The notes: generated by a model not told the origin, from the letters alone. Positions 15,121 to 23,209 are shown, numbered from the stretch's first letter. The stretch is DNA of 28,229 nucleotides from JANNGZ01 sp031404155 (GCA_031404155.1 JANNGZ010000132.1:1-28229); one strand, 5' to 3'. Program-made: numbers and translations.

Positions 15121-16350
15121 ATGCACGCTGAACCCGACTCACGCTACGCCTGGGCCCGGCTGGCCGCCACGCTGGCGCTGATGACGATCGGCTCCAGCGC
15201 GATGTATGTCGTCTCGGTGGTGCTGCCCGCGGTGCAGGCCGAGTTCGGCGTGGCGCGCGCCGACGCTTCGCTGCCCTACACCGCGCTGATGGTCGGCTTT
15301 GGCGTCGGCGGCATCCTGATGGGCAAACTCGCCGACCGCTTCGGCGTCTTCGTGCCACTGCTGATCGGCGCGGCGGGGCTCGGCGCGGGCTTTGTAGCGG
15401 CCGGCATGTCGGGCAATGTGGCGAGCTTCACCATCGTGCACGGCCTGCTGCTCGGCCTCCTTGGCTCGTCGGCCACCTTCGCCCCGCTGGTGGCCGACAC
15501 CTCGCTGTGGTTCGTGCGCCGGCGCGGCATTGCGGTGGCCATCTGCGCCAGCGGCAACTACCTGGCCGGCGCCATCTGGCCGCCGATCGTGCAGCACATC
15601 GTCGACACCGCCGGCTGGCGGCAGGCCTACATCGCGCTCGGCATTTTCTGCGCGGTGACGCTGCCGCCGCTGGCCTTGGCGATGCGCCCGCGCCCGCCGC
15701 TGGCGCGCGCGGCCACCGCCAGCTCCGGTCTCGGCAAATACAGCGCCGTGCCCTCGCAGCGCCCCTTCGGCCTGAGCATGGGTCACGCGCAACTCATGCT
15801 GTGCGTGGCCGCGGTCTCCTGCTGCGTCGCGATGTCGATGCCGCAGGTGCACATCGTGGCCTATTGCGGCGACCTGGGTTACGGCGCCGCACGCGGCGCG
15901 CAGATGCTGTCGCTGATGCTGGCCTGCGGCATCGTCAGCCGGCTCGTCTCCGGCGCCATCTGCGACCGCATCGGCGGCCTGCGGACATTGCTCCTCGGCT
16001 CGGCACTCCAGGGCCTGGCGCTGCTGCTCTTCATCCCCTTCGACGGGCTGGTGTCGCTGTACATCATCTCGGCGCTGTTCGGCCTCTTCCAGGGTGGCAT
16101 CGTGCCGAGCTACGCGATCATCGTGCGCGAGCACTTCCCGCCCGCCGAAGCCGGCGCGCGCGTCGGCACCGTGTTGATGTGCACCCTGCTCGGCATGGCC
16201 CTGGGCGGCTGGATGTCGGGGCGTGTCTTCGACCTCACCGGCTCGTACCAGGCCGCGTTCCTCAACGGCATCGCGTGGAACCTGCTCAACCTTTCGATCG
16301 CGTCGTGGTTGTTGTGGCGCACGCTGCGCCGTGGGAGGGCAGTGCCATGA
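15121..16350 (+). CDS. MFS transporter, likely sulfonate or carboxylate uptake
   Basis: A 409-aa protein with about 12 hydrophobic segments, starting at ATG 15121; a TTG at 15100 is a less likely alternative. The N-half has MTIGSSAMYVVSVVLPAVQA and, between TM2 and TM3, the MFS loop motif GKLADRFGV. The C-half has ICDRIGGLRTLLLGSALQG, the corresponding repeat motif. It resembles the monocarboxylate/oxalate-formate (OFA) or CynX-like MFS groups. It lies 41 bp after pta in the same direction. In Burkholderiales, MFS permeases serve isethionate and sulfoacetate uptake (IseU, SauU), so sulfonate import is the natural inference, but the substrate cannot be read from the sequence. The last four bases, ATGA, overlap the start of a truncated gene. 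Confidence 0.85.
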   Translation: MHAEPDSRYAWARLAATLALMTIGSSAMYVVSVVLPAVQAEFGVARADASLPYTALMVGFGVGGILMGKLADRFGVFVPLLIGAAGLGAGFVAAGMSGNVASFTIVHGLLLGLLGSSATFAPLVADTSLWFVRRRGIAVAICASGNYLAGAIWPPIVQHIVDTAGWRQAYIALGIFCAVTLPPLALAMRPRPPLARAATASSGLGKYSAVPSQRPFGLSMGHAQLMLCVAAVSCCVAMSMPQVHIVAYCGDLGYGAARGAQMLSLMLACGIVSRLVSGAICDRIGGLRTLLLGSALQGLALLLFIPFDGLVSLYIISALFGLFQGGIVPSYAIIVREHFPPAEAGARVGTVLMCTLLGMALGGWMSGRVFDLTGSYQAAFLNGIAWNLLNLSIASWLLWRTLRRGRAVP

Positions 16351-16445
16351 AAGCGTACCTGGTCACCACCGCCGCGGTGTTCCAGAACAGTCACCAAGCG
16401 CGCAGTCAGAGCACTCGTCGGTACGCCAGCAAGCGACCACGGTAA
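16347..16445 (+). pseudogene. Truncated gene remnant coupled to the MFS gene
   Basis: ATG 16347 overlaps the transporter stop as ATGA, the classic translational coupling arrangement. The first residues MKAYLVTTAAVF read like a real membrane-protein start (compare openings such as MKxYLVTTxxVF seen in small membrane proteins). After about residue 13 the reading turns into a basic, unstructured tail and stops at 16445, inside the 3' end of the convergent methyltransferase gene. This looks like a gene that lost all but its first 12 codons, perhaps by a deletion joining it to the methyltransferase locus. A genuine 32-aa peptide is less likely. Confidence 0.4.
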
Positions 16446-17107
16446 GCCAGCACCCTGGCTACCGCCGGTACCTCGATCCGTTCCTCCTGCATGCCGAAGC
16501 CGAGGCCGGCCATCTGCCGGGTGAACGCCGAGCGGTTGCCGCGGTTCGGGTCGACGATCCAGACCCAGGCGCGGGGCGCGGTGTGCAGCGCGATGAACTC
16601 GGCGAGCAAGCCGCCGTCGTCACGCTCGTAGAGCACATCGCTGCCGATCACGAGGTCGAACAGGCCGTCGACGTTGACGTCGTTCGAGGGCGCCCACGGG
16701 ATCGGCGGTGAGGGTTGACCGGCCCAGTGGCCATGCCGGTAGGGCAGCGGCAAGAGGCCGTTCAGGCGCAGGTTCTCGAGCAGGAACGCGGCCGCCAGCG
16801 GGTGGCAGTCGCTGGCGGTGATGTCGGCGCCGCGGCGGTGGCTCACCAGGCTGGCCAGCGCCAGGCCGCAGCCGATTTCGAGGATGCGTTCTTGCGCCAG
16901 CACCGGCCGCAAGGCCATGCGCGCCGCGAGCTGCTGGCTCGACGGCCAGAGCAGGCCGAAGATCGGCCAGGCGGCCGACGAAATGCCCAGGCGCTCGGCG
17001 ACGCCGCGCGGGTCGCTGAACTGCTGGCGGTCGAGCAAGGAGCGGATGTTGAGGTCCGCCACGCCGGCAACCGCGACGTGCTCGTGCTTGATCAGGTAGC
17101 CGGGCAT
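16406..17107 (-). CDS. Class I SAM-dependent methyltransferase (METTL21/lysine-methyltransferase-like)
   Basis: A 233-aa protein starting at ATG 17107. SAM-binding motif I is ILEIGCGLALASL (Glu77 to Gly81), followed by an acidic motif II region ITASDCHPLAAAF and motif IV-like FDLVIGSDVLYERDD. The upstream GLLWPSSQQLAARM resembles the W-P-S segment before motif I in METTL21-type protein lysine methyltransferases and their bacterial homologues. The substrate is unknown. There is no signal peptide, so it is cytoplasmic. It lies 65 bp downstream of the M14-type peptidase gene on the same strand and might share its transcript. Confidence 0.8.
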   Translation of the reverse strand: MPGYLIKHEHVAVAGVADLNIRSLLDRQQFSDPRGVAERLGISSAAWPIFGLLWPSSQQLAARMALRPVLAQERILEIGCGLALASLVSHRRGADITASDCHPLAAAFLLENLRLNGLLPLPYRHGHWAGQPSPPIPWAPSNDVNVDGLFDLVIGSDVLYERDDGGLLAEFIALHTAPRAWVWIVDPNRGNRSAFTRQMAGLGFGMQEERIEVPAVARVLAYRGRLLAYRRVL

Positions 17108-17172
17108 GGTGCCGCTTGAAGACTCGGCGCGCTATCGATCAAAGCGGGCCCGGCACGCGGCCAGGCGAGCAC

Positions 17173-18840
17173 TCATGGCAGCACCGCCCAACCTGCCGCT
17201 GCGGGCCGCTGCGTCACCCGCGCAATCTGCGGCAAGCTGGCGATCACGCGGTTGGCGAAATAGCTGTTCTGCGTGTCCGGCTCCAGTGCCGCGAGCACCA
17301 GGTTGGCCAGCGGCTGGTCCAGGCCCACGTAGTAGCTGCCCTCGGGGGCGGGCACGGCCGCGGCGTCGAGCGCCACCTGCACCCGCAGGATGGATTCGGG
17401 GTCGTCGATGCGCCCACGCACATCGTCGCGCTGGCCGCTCTGGCGCGCGGTCTCGCGGTAGCGCTCGCCTCGCAGCGTCTGCGCGCTGCCCACCCGCTGC
17501 ACCACCACACCGAGCGCGCGCAGCCGCGCCACGGCGTCGCTCGCGCCGGCGTCGAGCCAATAGCCGCAGGGGCGCGGCCGCGCGGAGATGGTGCGCAACT
17601 CCAGCGACGAATTCCACTCGACATTGATCGCACGGTCGCGGCCGTTCATGGGGTCGATGAAGAGCAGGTCGCGCCGGCCGGGGGTCTGGCCGGCCAGCAC
17701 CACCGCGTCGCCGCGGCAGGCCAACGCGGCGACCAGCTCGTCGATGTCGCGCTTGAGTTTCCCCAGCGCGTCGGCATGCAACGCAGCGCTTTGCAGGATG
17801 CTGCGCAGCGCCACCACATGCGAGTGCACTCGCCGCGTCAGGTGCAGGCGGCCGATGCCCACCCCGCGCGACTCGAGCAGGATGCTGATCGTGTTTTTCA
17901 GCCCGTTCACGTTGCGCCCGGTGTCAGGCTGCGCGCCGCCCATCGAGATGCGCAGGTCGCCGGGCGCGGTCGGGTTGGTGTAGTACCACTCGGTCATCAG
18001 GCCCTCGCGCGCCATCGCGCCCAGCAGCGGCTGGCGGAACCATTCTTCGCTGGCGCGGCCGATGGCCTCGGGCAGGTTGGCTGTCATCGCGTATTGCAGC
18101 AGCATGTCGTGGCGCTGCACCGCCTTGAACTTCTCCAGGTAGCGGCCGACCACGGTGTGCTCGTGGGCGTCCACCACCACCACCGCCCGGTAGTCGCGGG
18201 TCAGCGCGGCCATTGCGGTGGCCTCGGGCGTGCGCAGCAGCAGGTGGTCGCGGTTGGCATCTATGCCGTTGGCGGTGACGCGCCGTTGCAGCACGGCCCC
18301 GTCGGGGTTGGCCCGCGGCAGCAGGATCACGTCGATGCGGTCGAGCACGCCGCTCAGGCGGCCCGTGGCGAGTTCGTTGGCCAGCACCAGCAGCGCCTCG
18401 CTACCGGCCGGCTCGTCGCCATGCTGCTGGCCCACGAGCAGCACCAGAGGCCGCTCGCCGCGAGGCGCACGCGCCAGGTGCAGCGCCTGGATCGGCACGC
18501 CCTCCTGGCTCTTGCCGAGCGAGATCAACGTGGCCGAGGTGCCGCCGCGTGCAGTGCCCGGCACTGCCAGCCGGTGCAGCCAAGCGCTCACCTCGTCGTT
18601 GCTGGTGAAGCCCTCGCGCCCCCGCTCGAACGCCGGTGTGTCGTAGCGCACCGCGGGGGCCGGGAAACGTGCCACCACCGCAGCCGAATACGGCGCCGGT
18701 ACCGCCTCGGCTTCGGGCACCGGCGGCGTGGCGCAGGCGGCGAGCAGCAGCGGCGCGCTGAGCAGGGCCCGACAAAGCGCGAGGCCGGGAGCTCTGCCGC
18801 CCCGGCTCCTTGGTGCGGTCATCGTCGTGTCCCTCGGCAT
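17173..18840 (-). CDS. M14-family zinc carboxypeptidase-like lipoprotein
   Basis: A 555-aa protein starting at ATG 18840 (an alternative ATG at 18822). The N-terminus is a lipoprotein signal: Arg-rich start, hydrophobic LCRALLSAPLLLAAC with lipobox LAAC and Cys36. The zinc motif is H140-x-x-E143 in VGQQHGDEPAGSEAL; the substrate-binding NR is at N196-R197 in GIDANRDH; the DAHEH at 224-228 fits the third ligand region of M14 peptidases. The following 300 residues include RKNTISIL-like segments and end in a beta-rich domain (SYYVGLDQPLANLVLAAL) of unknown role. M14 enzymes trim C-terminal residues from peptides or from murein peptides; as a lipoprotein it would act in the periplasm. A weak promoter lies 27-32 bp upstream. 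Confidence 0.85.
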   Translation of the reverse strand: MPRDTTMTAPRSRGGRAPGLALCRALLSAPLLLAACATPPVPEAEAVPAPYSAAVVARFPAPAVRYDTPAFERGREGFTSNDEVSAWLHRLAVPGTARGGTSATLISLGKSQEGVPIQALHLARAPRGERPLVLLVGQQHGDEPAGSEALLVLANELATGRLSGVLDRIDVILLPRANPDGAVLQRRVTANGIDANRDHLLLRTPEATAMAALTRDYRAVVVVDAHEHTVVGRYLEKFKAVQRHDMLLQYAMTANLPEAIGRASEEWFRQPLLGAMAREGLMTEWYYTNPTAPGDLRISMGGAQPDTGRNVNGLKNTISILLESRGVGIGRLHLTRRVHSHVVALRSILQSAALHADALGKLKRDIDELVAALACRGDAVVLAGQTPGRRDLLFIDPMNGRDRAINVEWNSSLELRTISARPRPCGYWLDAGASDAVARLRALGVVVQRVGSAQTLRGERYRETARQSGQRDDVRGRIDDPESILRVQVALDAAAVPAPEGSYYVGLDQPLANLVLAALEPDTQNSYFANRVIASLPQIARVTQRPAAAGWAVLP

Positions 18841-18866
18841 GTGTGTGGTGCTTGAAGTCTGCGGAC

Positions 18867-18872
18867 GACTAT
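18867..18872 (-). promoter_or_regulatory. Possible -10 element of the M14 peptidase gene
   Basis: On the minus strand TATAGT (in ggcttatagtcg) lies about 27 bp before the peptidase start codon, in a GC-rich divergent gap of 116 bp. A -35 candidate at the proper spacing is poor. The same core ttatagt precedes xsc. Confidence 0.3.
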
Positions 18873-18956
18873 AAGCCGCGTGAACGCACAGTGCATCAGC
18901 CCTCCGCGGGCGAGTCGCGCGCTACCATCCCACGCCCCGGAGGCCGGAAAGAAGCG

Positions 18957-19448
18957 ATGAACCTGTTGATGTGGATCGTGTTGGCGCTGGCGGCGGCCGC
19001 ACTCGGCGTGGTGGTGGCCGGACAGGTCGGCGCGTTTGCCGGCCAGCCGCCGTCGGGCCTGGGCCTGCGCGAGGGCAACAAGCTGAAGCCTCCGTCGCGC
19101 ACACCCAACAGCGTGTCGAGCCAGGCCGACCTGTGGCCCGACGCGGGGCAGAACAGCTATGCCCGCATCGCGCCCTTGGCCGCCGCGGGCGACCGCGCGG
19201 CGACCATGGCCCGCCTGCGCCAGGTGGTGCAGGGCATGGCCGGCGCGCGCGTCGAGGAGACCCGCGACGACTACCTGCGCGCCACTTTCCGCACCCGCTT
19301 GATGGGCTATGTGGACGACGCGGAGTTCTGGTTCGACCCCGCGGCGAATGCCGTTCAGGTGCGTTCGGCTTCACGGGTGGGCGGCAAGGACTACGGTGTG
19401 AACCGGGAGCGTGTCGAGGCGATTCGCGGGCGCATGGCCCAGCCCTGA
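18957..19448 (+). CDS. DUF1499-family protein with N-terminal membrane anchor
   Basis: A 163-aa protein starting at ATG 18957 behind ggaaag (18946-18951). Residues 3-25 (LLMWIVLALAAAALGVVVAG) are a membrane segment or uncleaved signal. The rest matches the DUF1499 layout: KPPSRTPNSVSSQAD, then RLRQVVQGMAGARVEETRDD, FRTRLMGYVDDAEFWFDP and VQVRSASRVGGKDYGVNRER. This ending is the family hallmark. The function of DUF1499 is not known; it is found in many proteobacteria and plastids. It is divergent from the M14 lipoprotein gene, and both face the envelope. Confidence 0.85.
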   Translation: MNLLMWIVLALAAAALGVVVAGQVGAFAGQPPSGLGLREGNKLKPPSRTPNSVSSQADLWPDAGQNSYARIAPLAAAGDRAATMARLRQVVQGMAGARVEETRDDYLRATFRTRLMGYVDDAEFWFDPAANAVQVRSASRVGGKDYGVNRERVEAIRGRMAQP

Positions 19449-19558
19449 CACTGGCGCGGCGAGGCCACTGGGCAGCGGCTTCCCATTCGCCGCCCCAGCG
19501 GCCGCGCCGGCGCTGACGGGCCGCAAATACAAACCGGGCCGGGAGGTGGCGGCCTCCT

Positions 19559-19734
19559 CGCGCCGCCACGCGATCACGCCGCCCCGCGATCACGCCGCCC
19601 CGCGATCACGCCGCCCCGCGCTCACGCCGCCCCGCGATCACGCCGCCCCGCGATCACGCCGCCCCGCGCTCACGCCGCCCCGCGCTCACGCCGCCATGCG
19701 CTCACGCCGCCATGCGCTCACGCCGCCATGCGAT
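19559..19734. repeat. 16-bp tandem repeat array, about 11 copies
   Basis: The unit is gcgatcacgccgcccc, with variants gcgctcacgccgcccc and, at the right end, gcgctcacgccgccat. The shared cacgccgcc recurs exactly every 16 bases at 19575, 19591, 19607, 19623, 19639, 19655, 19671, 19687, 19703 and 19719. The right edge runs into the stop end of the minus-strand SRPBCC-like gene, whose last codons (RMAA) are made of repeat sequence. The 16-bp period is not a multiple of three, so the array is not built to code. The rest of the gap from 19449 shows nothing else. Confidence 0.9.
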
Positions 19735-20221
19735 TGCGCTGCTCGCCCGAAGGGCTCGGCCGGTAGCCGCGCACCTCGATATCGTGTTTGTCCTCCAGCG
19801 CCGCCGCGCTGACTTCCTTGCGCACCTGGCGTTCGAGCAGCGGCCGGATCAGCGGCCCGATCAGCGGCGGCAGCGGCAGCCGGATCGTGATGTCCACCTG
19901 GGTACCGTCACAGCCCTCCTGGCGCGCGGGCCCGAAGCAGAAGGTCAAGGAGCCGCCCTTGTTGAAGCCCTCGATCGAGGTGTCGACCATGGTGCCGTCG
20001 GCCTTGAACTCGCGCTCGAACACGTCGCGCTGGCGCATGCCGAGCAGCTTGACCTCCTGCACGAAGCGGGCGCGCCGCGGCTCCACCTGCATGATCTCGA
20101 AGCGCAGCTTCGGGTGCACCCGGGCTGCGACATGGTGGTGCAGGTCGGCGAACTGGGCGCGCACCGTGCCCACGGGCGCGGCGATCCAAATGCGGTGGAG
20201 AACTTCGGCAGACCGGGGCAT
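19718..20221 (-). CDS. SRPBCC/START-like domain protein
   Basis: A 167-aa protein. The start chosen is ATG 20221 because ggagaag lies about 5 bases before it on the minus strand; an in-frame ATG at 20260 has no such site. The opening VLHRIWIAAPVGTVRAQFAD is the typical first strand and helix of SRPBCC (Bet v 1-like) lipid- or ligand-binding domains. The mid part has FEIMQVEPRRARFVQEV and MVDTSIEGFNKGGSLTF strands. The C-terminal helix is RPLLERQVRKEVSAAALEDK. No catalytic residues are expected. The ligand is unknown. The last few codons come from the adjacent tandem array, so the C-terminus (SGEQRNRMAA) may have been altered by repeat expansion. Confidence 0.7.
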   Translation of the reverse strand: MPRSAEVLHRIWIAAPVGTVRAQFADLHHHVAARVHPKLRFEIMQVEPRRARFVQEVKLLGMRQRDVFEREFKADGTMVDTSIEGFNKGGSLTFCFGPARQEGCDGTQVDITIRLPLPPLIGPLIRPLLERQVRKEVSAAALEDKHDIEVRGYRPSPSGEQRNRMAA

Positions 20222-20590
20222 GGCGCTTCTCCCTGGGTTGGCTGCGGCAGGGGCCGGCATGACGGCGGCCCCGATGTCAGCCAGTATGAAGCGTCTGCCC
20301 GATCGGATGCAATCAGTTCCCGGCGATGCCGTGCCGCCGGGCTGGCCCGGGCCGCTGGCCCGCGCCGTGCCCCGGCGGGTCGCCGTTCACGAAACCCGGC
20401 GCCGAATCTGAATCCGCGCGACTTCGGTCCGCGTAGTTCGTATAGAGATGCCCAGTTCCCATCCCGCGCCCACCCAGACCGCGCCTCAAGCCTCCGCTAC
20501 AAACGGATTGCGACGGCTCCACAGCCGCAGCACAAGCTGGCGCGCTTGCTGTCGTCCCTCTGCGCCTGAGCCCGGCGAACGGCCGTGACC
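20222..20590. other. Intergenic stretch without a clear gene
   Basis: These 369 bases separate the minus-strand SRPBCC-like gene from the + strand cupin gene and should hold both promoters. A tatagag sequence at 20441-20447 could be a -10 box reading +, but no -35 fits. A 46-codon frame (20449-20588, MPSSHPAPTQTAPQ...) ends overlapping the cupin start region; its composition does not look like a stable protein and I do not call it. No terminator-like hairpin was found. Confidence 0.5.
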
Positions 20591-21082
20591 ATGAAACGCC
20601 CACCCCTGGCCAACAACCCCGAGCGCGGCGCCAGCGAGCGCATCGAGGCCGAGCTGATGCAGGCGCTTTGCGCCGCGCAGGCCAGCGAGCCGATCGACGC
20701 GGTGCTCGCGCAGCGCATCAAACACCGGGTGCTCACCCGCATTGCGCAGGCCGATGATCCTCACCGCACCGAGCCTCAGGGCAACGAAGGCTGGCAGCGT
20801 TTTGCCGCCGGGCTGCGGATCAAGGTGTTGAACGAGGCCGACGGGGTGATGTCCTACCTGCTCGAGTTCGAAGCCGGCGCGCAGCTCGCGGCGCACCGCC
20901 ACCCGCTGGACGAAGAATGTGTGGTGCTGCAAGGCAGCCTGCGCATCGGCGACACGCTGGAGCTGAGCGCCGGCGCCTTCCACCTGGCCCGGCGCGACAC
21001 CCTGCACGCGGCGATAACCTCGGACGGCGGCGCCACGATATTCCTGCGTGGCGCGACACCCGAGATTGCGCACCTGATCTGA
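20591..21082 (+). CDS. ChrR-like cupin domain protein
   Basis: A 163-aa protein starting at ATG 20591 (a GTG at 20585 is possible). The C-terminal 90 residues are a cupin like that of ChrR-type anti-sigma factors: YLLEFEAGAQLAAHRHPLDE with His102, His104 and Glu108/109 as likely metal ligands, then CVVLQGSLRIGDTLELSAGA and FHLARRDTLHAAITSDGGAT. The N-terminal 75 residues are helical (ERIEAELMQALCAAQASEPI), but lack the H-x3-C-x2-C zinc motif of true ChrR anti-sigma domains; only one Cys (27) is there. No ECF sigma gene is adjacent, unlike the rpoE-chrR operon. It may be a stand-alone redox or metabolite sensor. The function is not established. Confidence 0.75.
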   Translation: MKRPPLANNPERGASERIEAELMQALCAAQASEPIDAVLAQRIKHRVLTRIAQADDPHRTEPQGNEGWQRFAAGLRIKVLNEADGVMSYLLEFEAGAQLAAHRHPLDEECVVLQGSLRIGDTLELSAGAFHLARRDTLHAAITSDGGATIFLRGATPEIAHLI

Positions 21083-21192
21083 GTTGAGCTGAGCCGAACC
21101 GAGCGGCGTTTGGCGCCCCAGGTGCGGCACTTCGCGCCGCTGTCAGGCGCGGCGTCGCATGCCCGCTGCCGGCGCGGCCGCCGGCTGGCAGC

Positions 21193-22401
21193 ATGCGGCG
21201 CATGAGTTCCATGCCAGACAATGGCCTCGTGCCTGCCCCCGTCTCACCCGCACCCGCACCCGCACCCGCGTCCGAATCCGCCACCGCTGCGGCGGCCAGT
21301 CCGCTGCTCTGGCCGTTCCTGAAGCGCGGCTTGTGGACCGCGGCCATCTGCGCCGGCGTAGCGGGGCTGCTCTCGGTCGCTACCAGCGGCACCGACCGTT
21401 GGTTCACCCGGGTGGTCTACAGCGTGATCATCGGGCTCTTCTGCTGGCTCTTCATCGACGGCGGCCGCCTGGCGCTCGCGTCCGCGGTGGCGCGCTGGCG
21501 CGGCGAGCCGAAACTCGCTCACAGCTGGCCGGGCTGGGGTTGGACGATCGTGTCGATCCTGCCGCTCGGCTCCTTCCTCGGCTACTTCGTCGGCGCCACG
21601 ATCGCCGACGCGGTCACCGGCTTCAACGTGGCGCGCCCGCTGCTCTCCCGGCCCAACGCCTGGGTGGGTGTGCTGGTGATCGCCACGCTGCTCGGCGGCG
21701 CGTTCACCTATTTCTTCTACAGCCGCGAGAAGATCGCCGAGAGCAAAGCGCAGGCGCAGGCCGCTCGGCGGGCGGCGGCCGAGAACCAGCTGCGGCTGTT
21801 GCAGTCGCAGCTGGAGCCGCACATGTTGTTCAACACCCTGGCCAACCTGCGTGTGCTGATCGGTGTCGACCCGGTACGTGCGCAGGCGATGCTCGATGCG
21901 CTGATCGCCTTCCTGCGCGCCACGCTGAGCGCATCGCGCACCTCGCTGCACCCGCTCTCGGCGGAGCTCGGCCGCATCGGCGACTACCTCGGCCTGATGG
22001 CGGTGCGCATGGGCGCGCGGCTGCAACATTCGGTGCAATGGTCCGAAGAGCTGGCCGACTGGCCGGTGCCGCCCCTGCTGCTGCAGCCGCTGGTGGAGAA
22101 CAGCATCAAACATGGGCTCGAGCCCAAGGTGGCCGGCGGGCGCATCGACATCGTCGCGCGGCGCGATGGCGAGCGCTTGTTGATCGAAGTGCGCGACACC
22201 GGCCTCGGCCTTGGCGGCGGGTTGACTCGCGGCGCAGCCGACGCCGGTTTCGGCCTGGAGCAGGTGCGCGAACGGCTGCGCACGCTGTATGGCGAACGCG
22301 CGAGCTTCACGCTCGAGGTGGGCGGCGCCGGTGACGGCGCTGGTGATGACGACAGCGGCTGCATCGCACGCATCCGGCTGCCCCGGGAGGCGAACAAGTG
22401 A
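21193..22401 (+). CDS. LytS-type sensor histidine kinase
   Basis: A 402-aa protein starting at one of three close in-frame ATGs (21193, 21202, 21211). Residues 10-35 are Pro/Ala-rich, coded by a short cacccg repeat. Four hydrophobic segments follow (about 40-60, 75-95, 115-140, 150-175), forming a membrane sensor module. Then comes a coiled region (REKIAESKAQAQAARRAAAE), and the His_kinase motif LRLLQSQLEPHMLFNTLANL with phospho-acceptor His210. The HATPase part has LLLQPLVENSIKHGLE (N box), RDTGLGLGGG (G1) and GFGLEQVRERL (G2). It belongs to the LytS/YehU group. The stop overlaps the regulator start by 4 nt. The signal is unknown. Confidence 0.92.
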   Translation: MRRMSSMPDNGLVPAPVSPAPAPAPASESATAAAASPLLWPFLKRGLWTAAICAGVAGLLSVATSGTDRWFTRVVYSVIIGLFCWLFIDGGRLALASAVARWRGEPKLAHSWPGWGWTIVSILPLGSFLGYFVGATIADAVTGFNVARPLLSRPNAWVGVLVIATLLGGAFTYFFYSREKIAESKAQAQAARRAAAENQLRLLQSQLEPHMLFNTLANLRVLIGVDPVRAQAMLDALIAFLRATLSASRTSLHPLSAELGRIGDYLGLMAVRMGARLQHSVQWSEELADWPVPPLLLQPLVENSIKHGLEPKVAGGRIDIVARRDGERLLIEVRDTGLGLGGGLTRGAADAGFGLEQVRERLRTLYGERASFTLEVGGAGDGAGDDDSGCIARIRLPREANK

Positions 22402-23204
22402 CCCTCACGACCGCGCTGATCGCCGAAGACGAACCGCTGCTCGCCGCCGGCCTGCGTGCCGACCTGGCGCGCCTGTGGCCCGAGCTCCAAATCGTGGCCG
22501 AAGCGGGCGACGGCCAGCAGGCGCTGGACGCCGCCGTCGCGCTCAAACCGCGGGTGTGTTTTCTCGACATCCGCATGCCGGGCTTGAGCGGCCTGGAGGT
22601 GGCGCAGGCGCTGGCCGAGGACTGGCCCGAAGACGAGCCGTTCCCGCTGCTGGTGTTCGTGACCGCCTACGACCAGTACGCGTTGCAGGCCTTCGAGCGC
22701 GAAGCCACCGACTACCTGCTCAAACCGGTGGACACAGCGCGGCTCGGTGCCTGCGTCGAGCGACTGAAGCGCCAGCTCGCGCAGCGCGGCAGCGGCAGCA
22801 CATCGGGCGACACGGTGAAAGCGGTCGACAGCCTGCGCGCGCTGCTCGGTGCATTGGCGCCGGCCGCCGACGCCAGCGAGCGGCTGGAGGTGATTCAAGC
22901 CGGCGCCGGCCACCAGCTCTTCATGGTGCCGGTGGACGAGGTGGTCTATTTCGAGGCCGCCGACAAGTACCTGCGTGTGATCACCGCGGACAAGGAACAT
23001 GTGATCCGCATGTCCCTGCGCGAGCTGCTGCCGCGGCTGGACGGCAAGCGCTTCTGGCAGGTGCACCGCGGCACGGTGGTGCAGGCCCGCTGCATCGCCG
23101 GCGCCGCACGCGACGAGGCCGGCAAGATCAGCCTGAGCCTGCGCGGCCGGCCGGAAAAGTTGGGCGTGAGCCGGCTCTACGCGCACCTGTTCCGCGCCAT
23201 GTAG
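22398..23204 (+). CDS. LytTR-family response regulator
   Basis: A 268-aa protein starting at GTG 22398, which overlaps the kinase stop (GTGA), so the pair is translationally coupled. The receiver domain has the acidic pair in IAEDEPLLAAGL, the phospho-acceptor Asp57 in CFLDIRMPGLSG, Thr in VFVTAYDQYAL and Lys in DYLLKPVD. A linker (GSGSTSGD) follows. The LytTR DNA-binding domain spans about residues 160-268, with VDEVVYFEAADKYLRVITAD, the RMSLRELLPRLDGKRFWQVH core and the closing VSRLYAHLFRAM. LytTR regulators bind direct repeats upstream of target promoters. The likely targets are the membrane genes downstream or genes elsewhere; no site was recognised here. Confidence 0.93.
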   Translation: MTLTTALIAEDEPLLAAGLRADLARLWPELQIVAEAGDGQQALDAAVALKPRVCFLDIRMPGLSGLEVAQALAEDWPEDEPFPLLVFVTAYDQYALQAFEREATDYLLKPVDTARLGACVERLKRQLAQRGSGSTSGDTVKAVDSLRALLGALAPAADASERLEVIQAGAGHQLFMVPVDEVVYFEAADKYLRVITADKEHVIRMSLRELLPRLDGKRFWQVHRGTVVQARCIAGAARDEAGKISLSLRGRPEKLGVSRLYAHLFRAM

Positions 23205-23209
23205 GCGGT

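Noticed and set aside
19559..19734. Regularly spaced repeats, possible CRISPR array
   Set aside because: The 16-bp units abut directly with no unique spacers, and no cas gene is near. It is a simple tandem array.
20449..20588. 46-codon frame before the cupin gene, perhaps a relic of an ECF sigma factor end
   Set aside because: Only a vague resemblance to a sigma C-terminus after assuming a frameshift; the Ser/Pro/Thr-rich start has no family match. Too weak to call.
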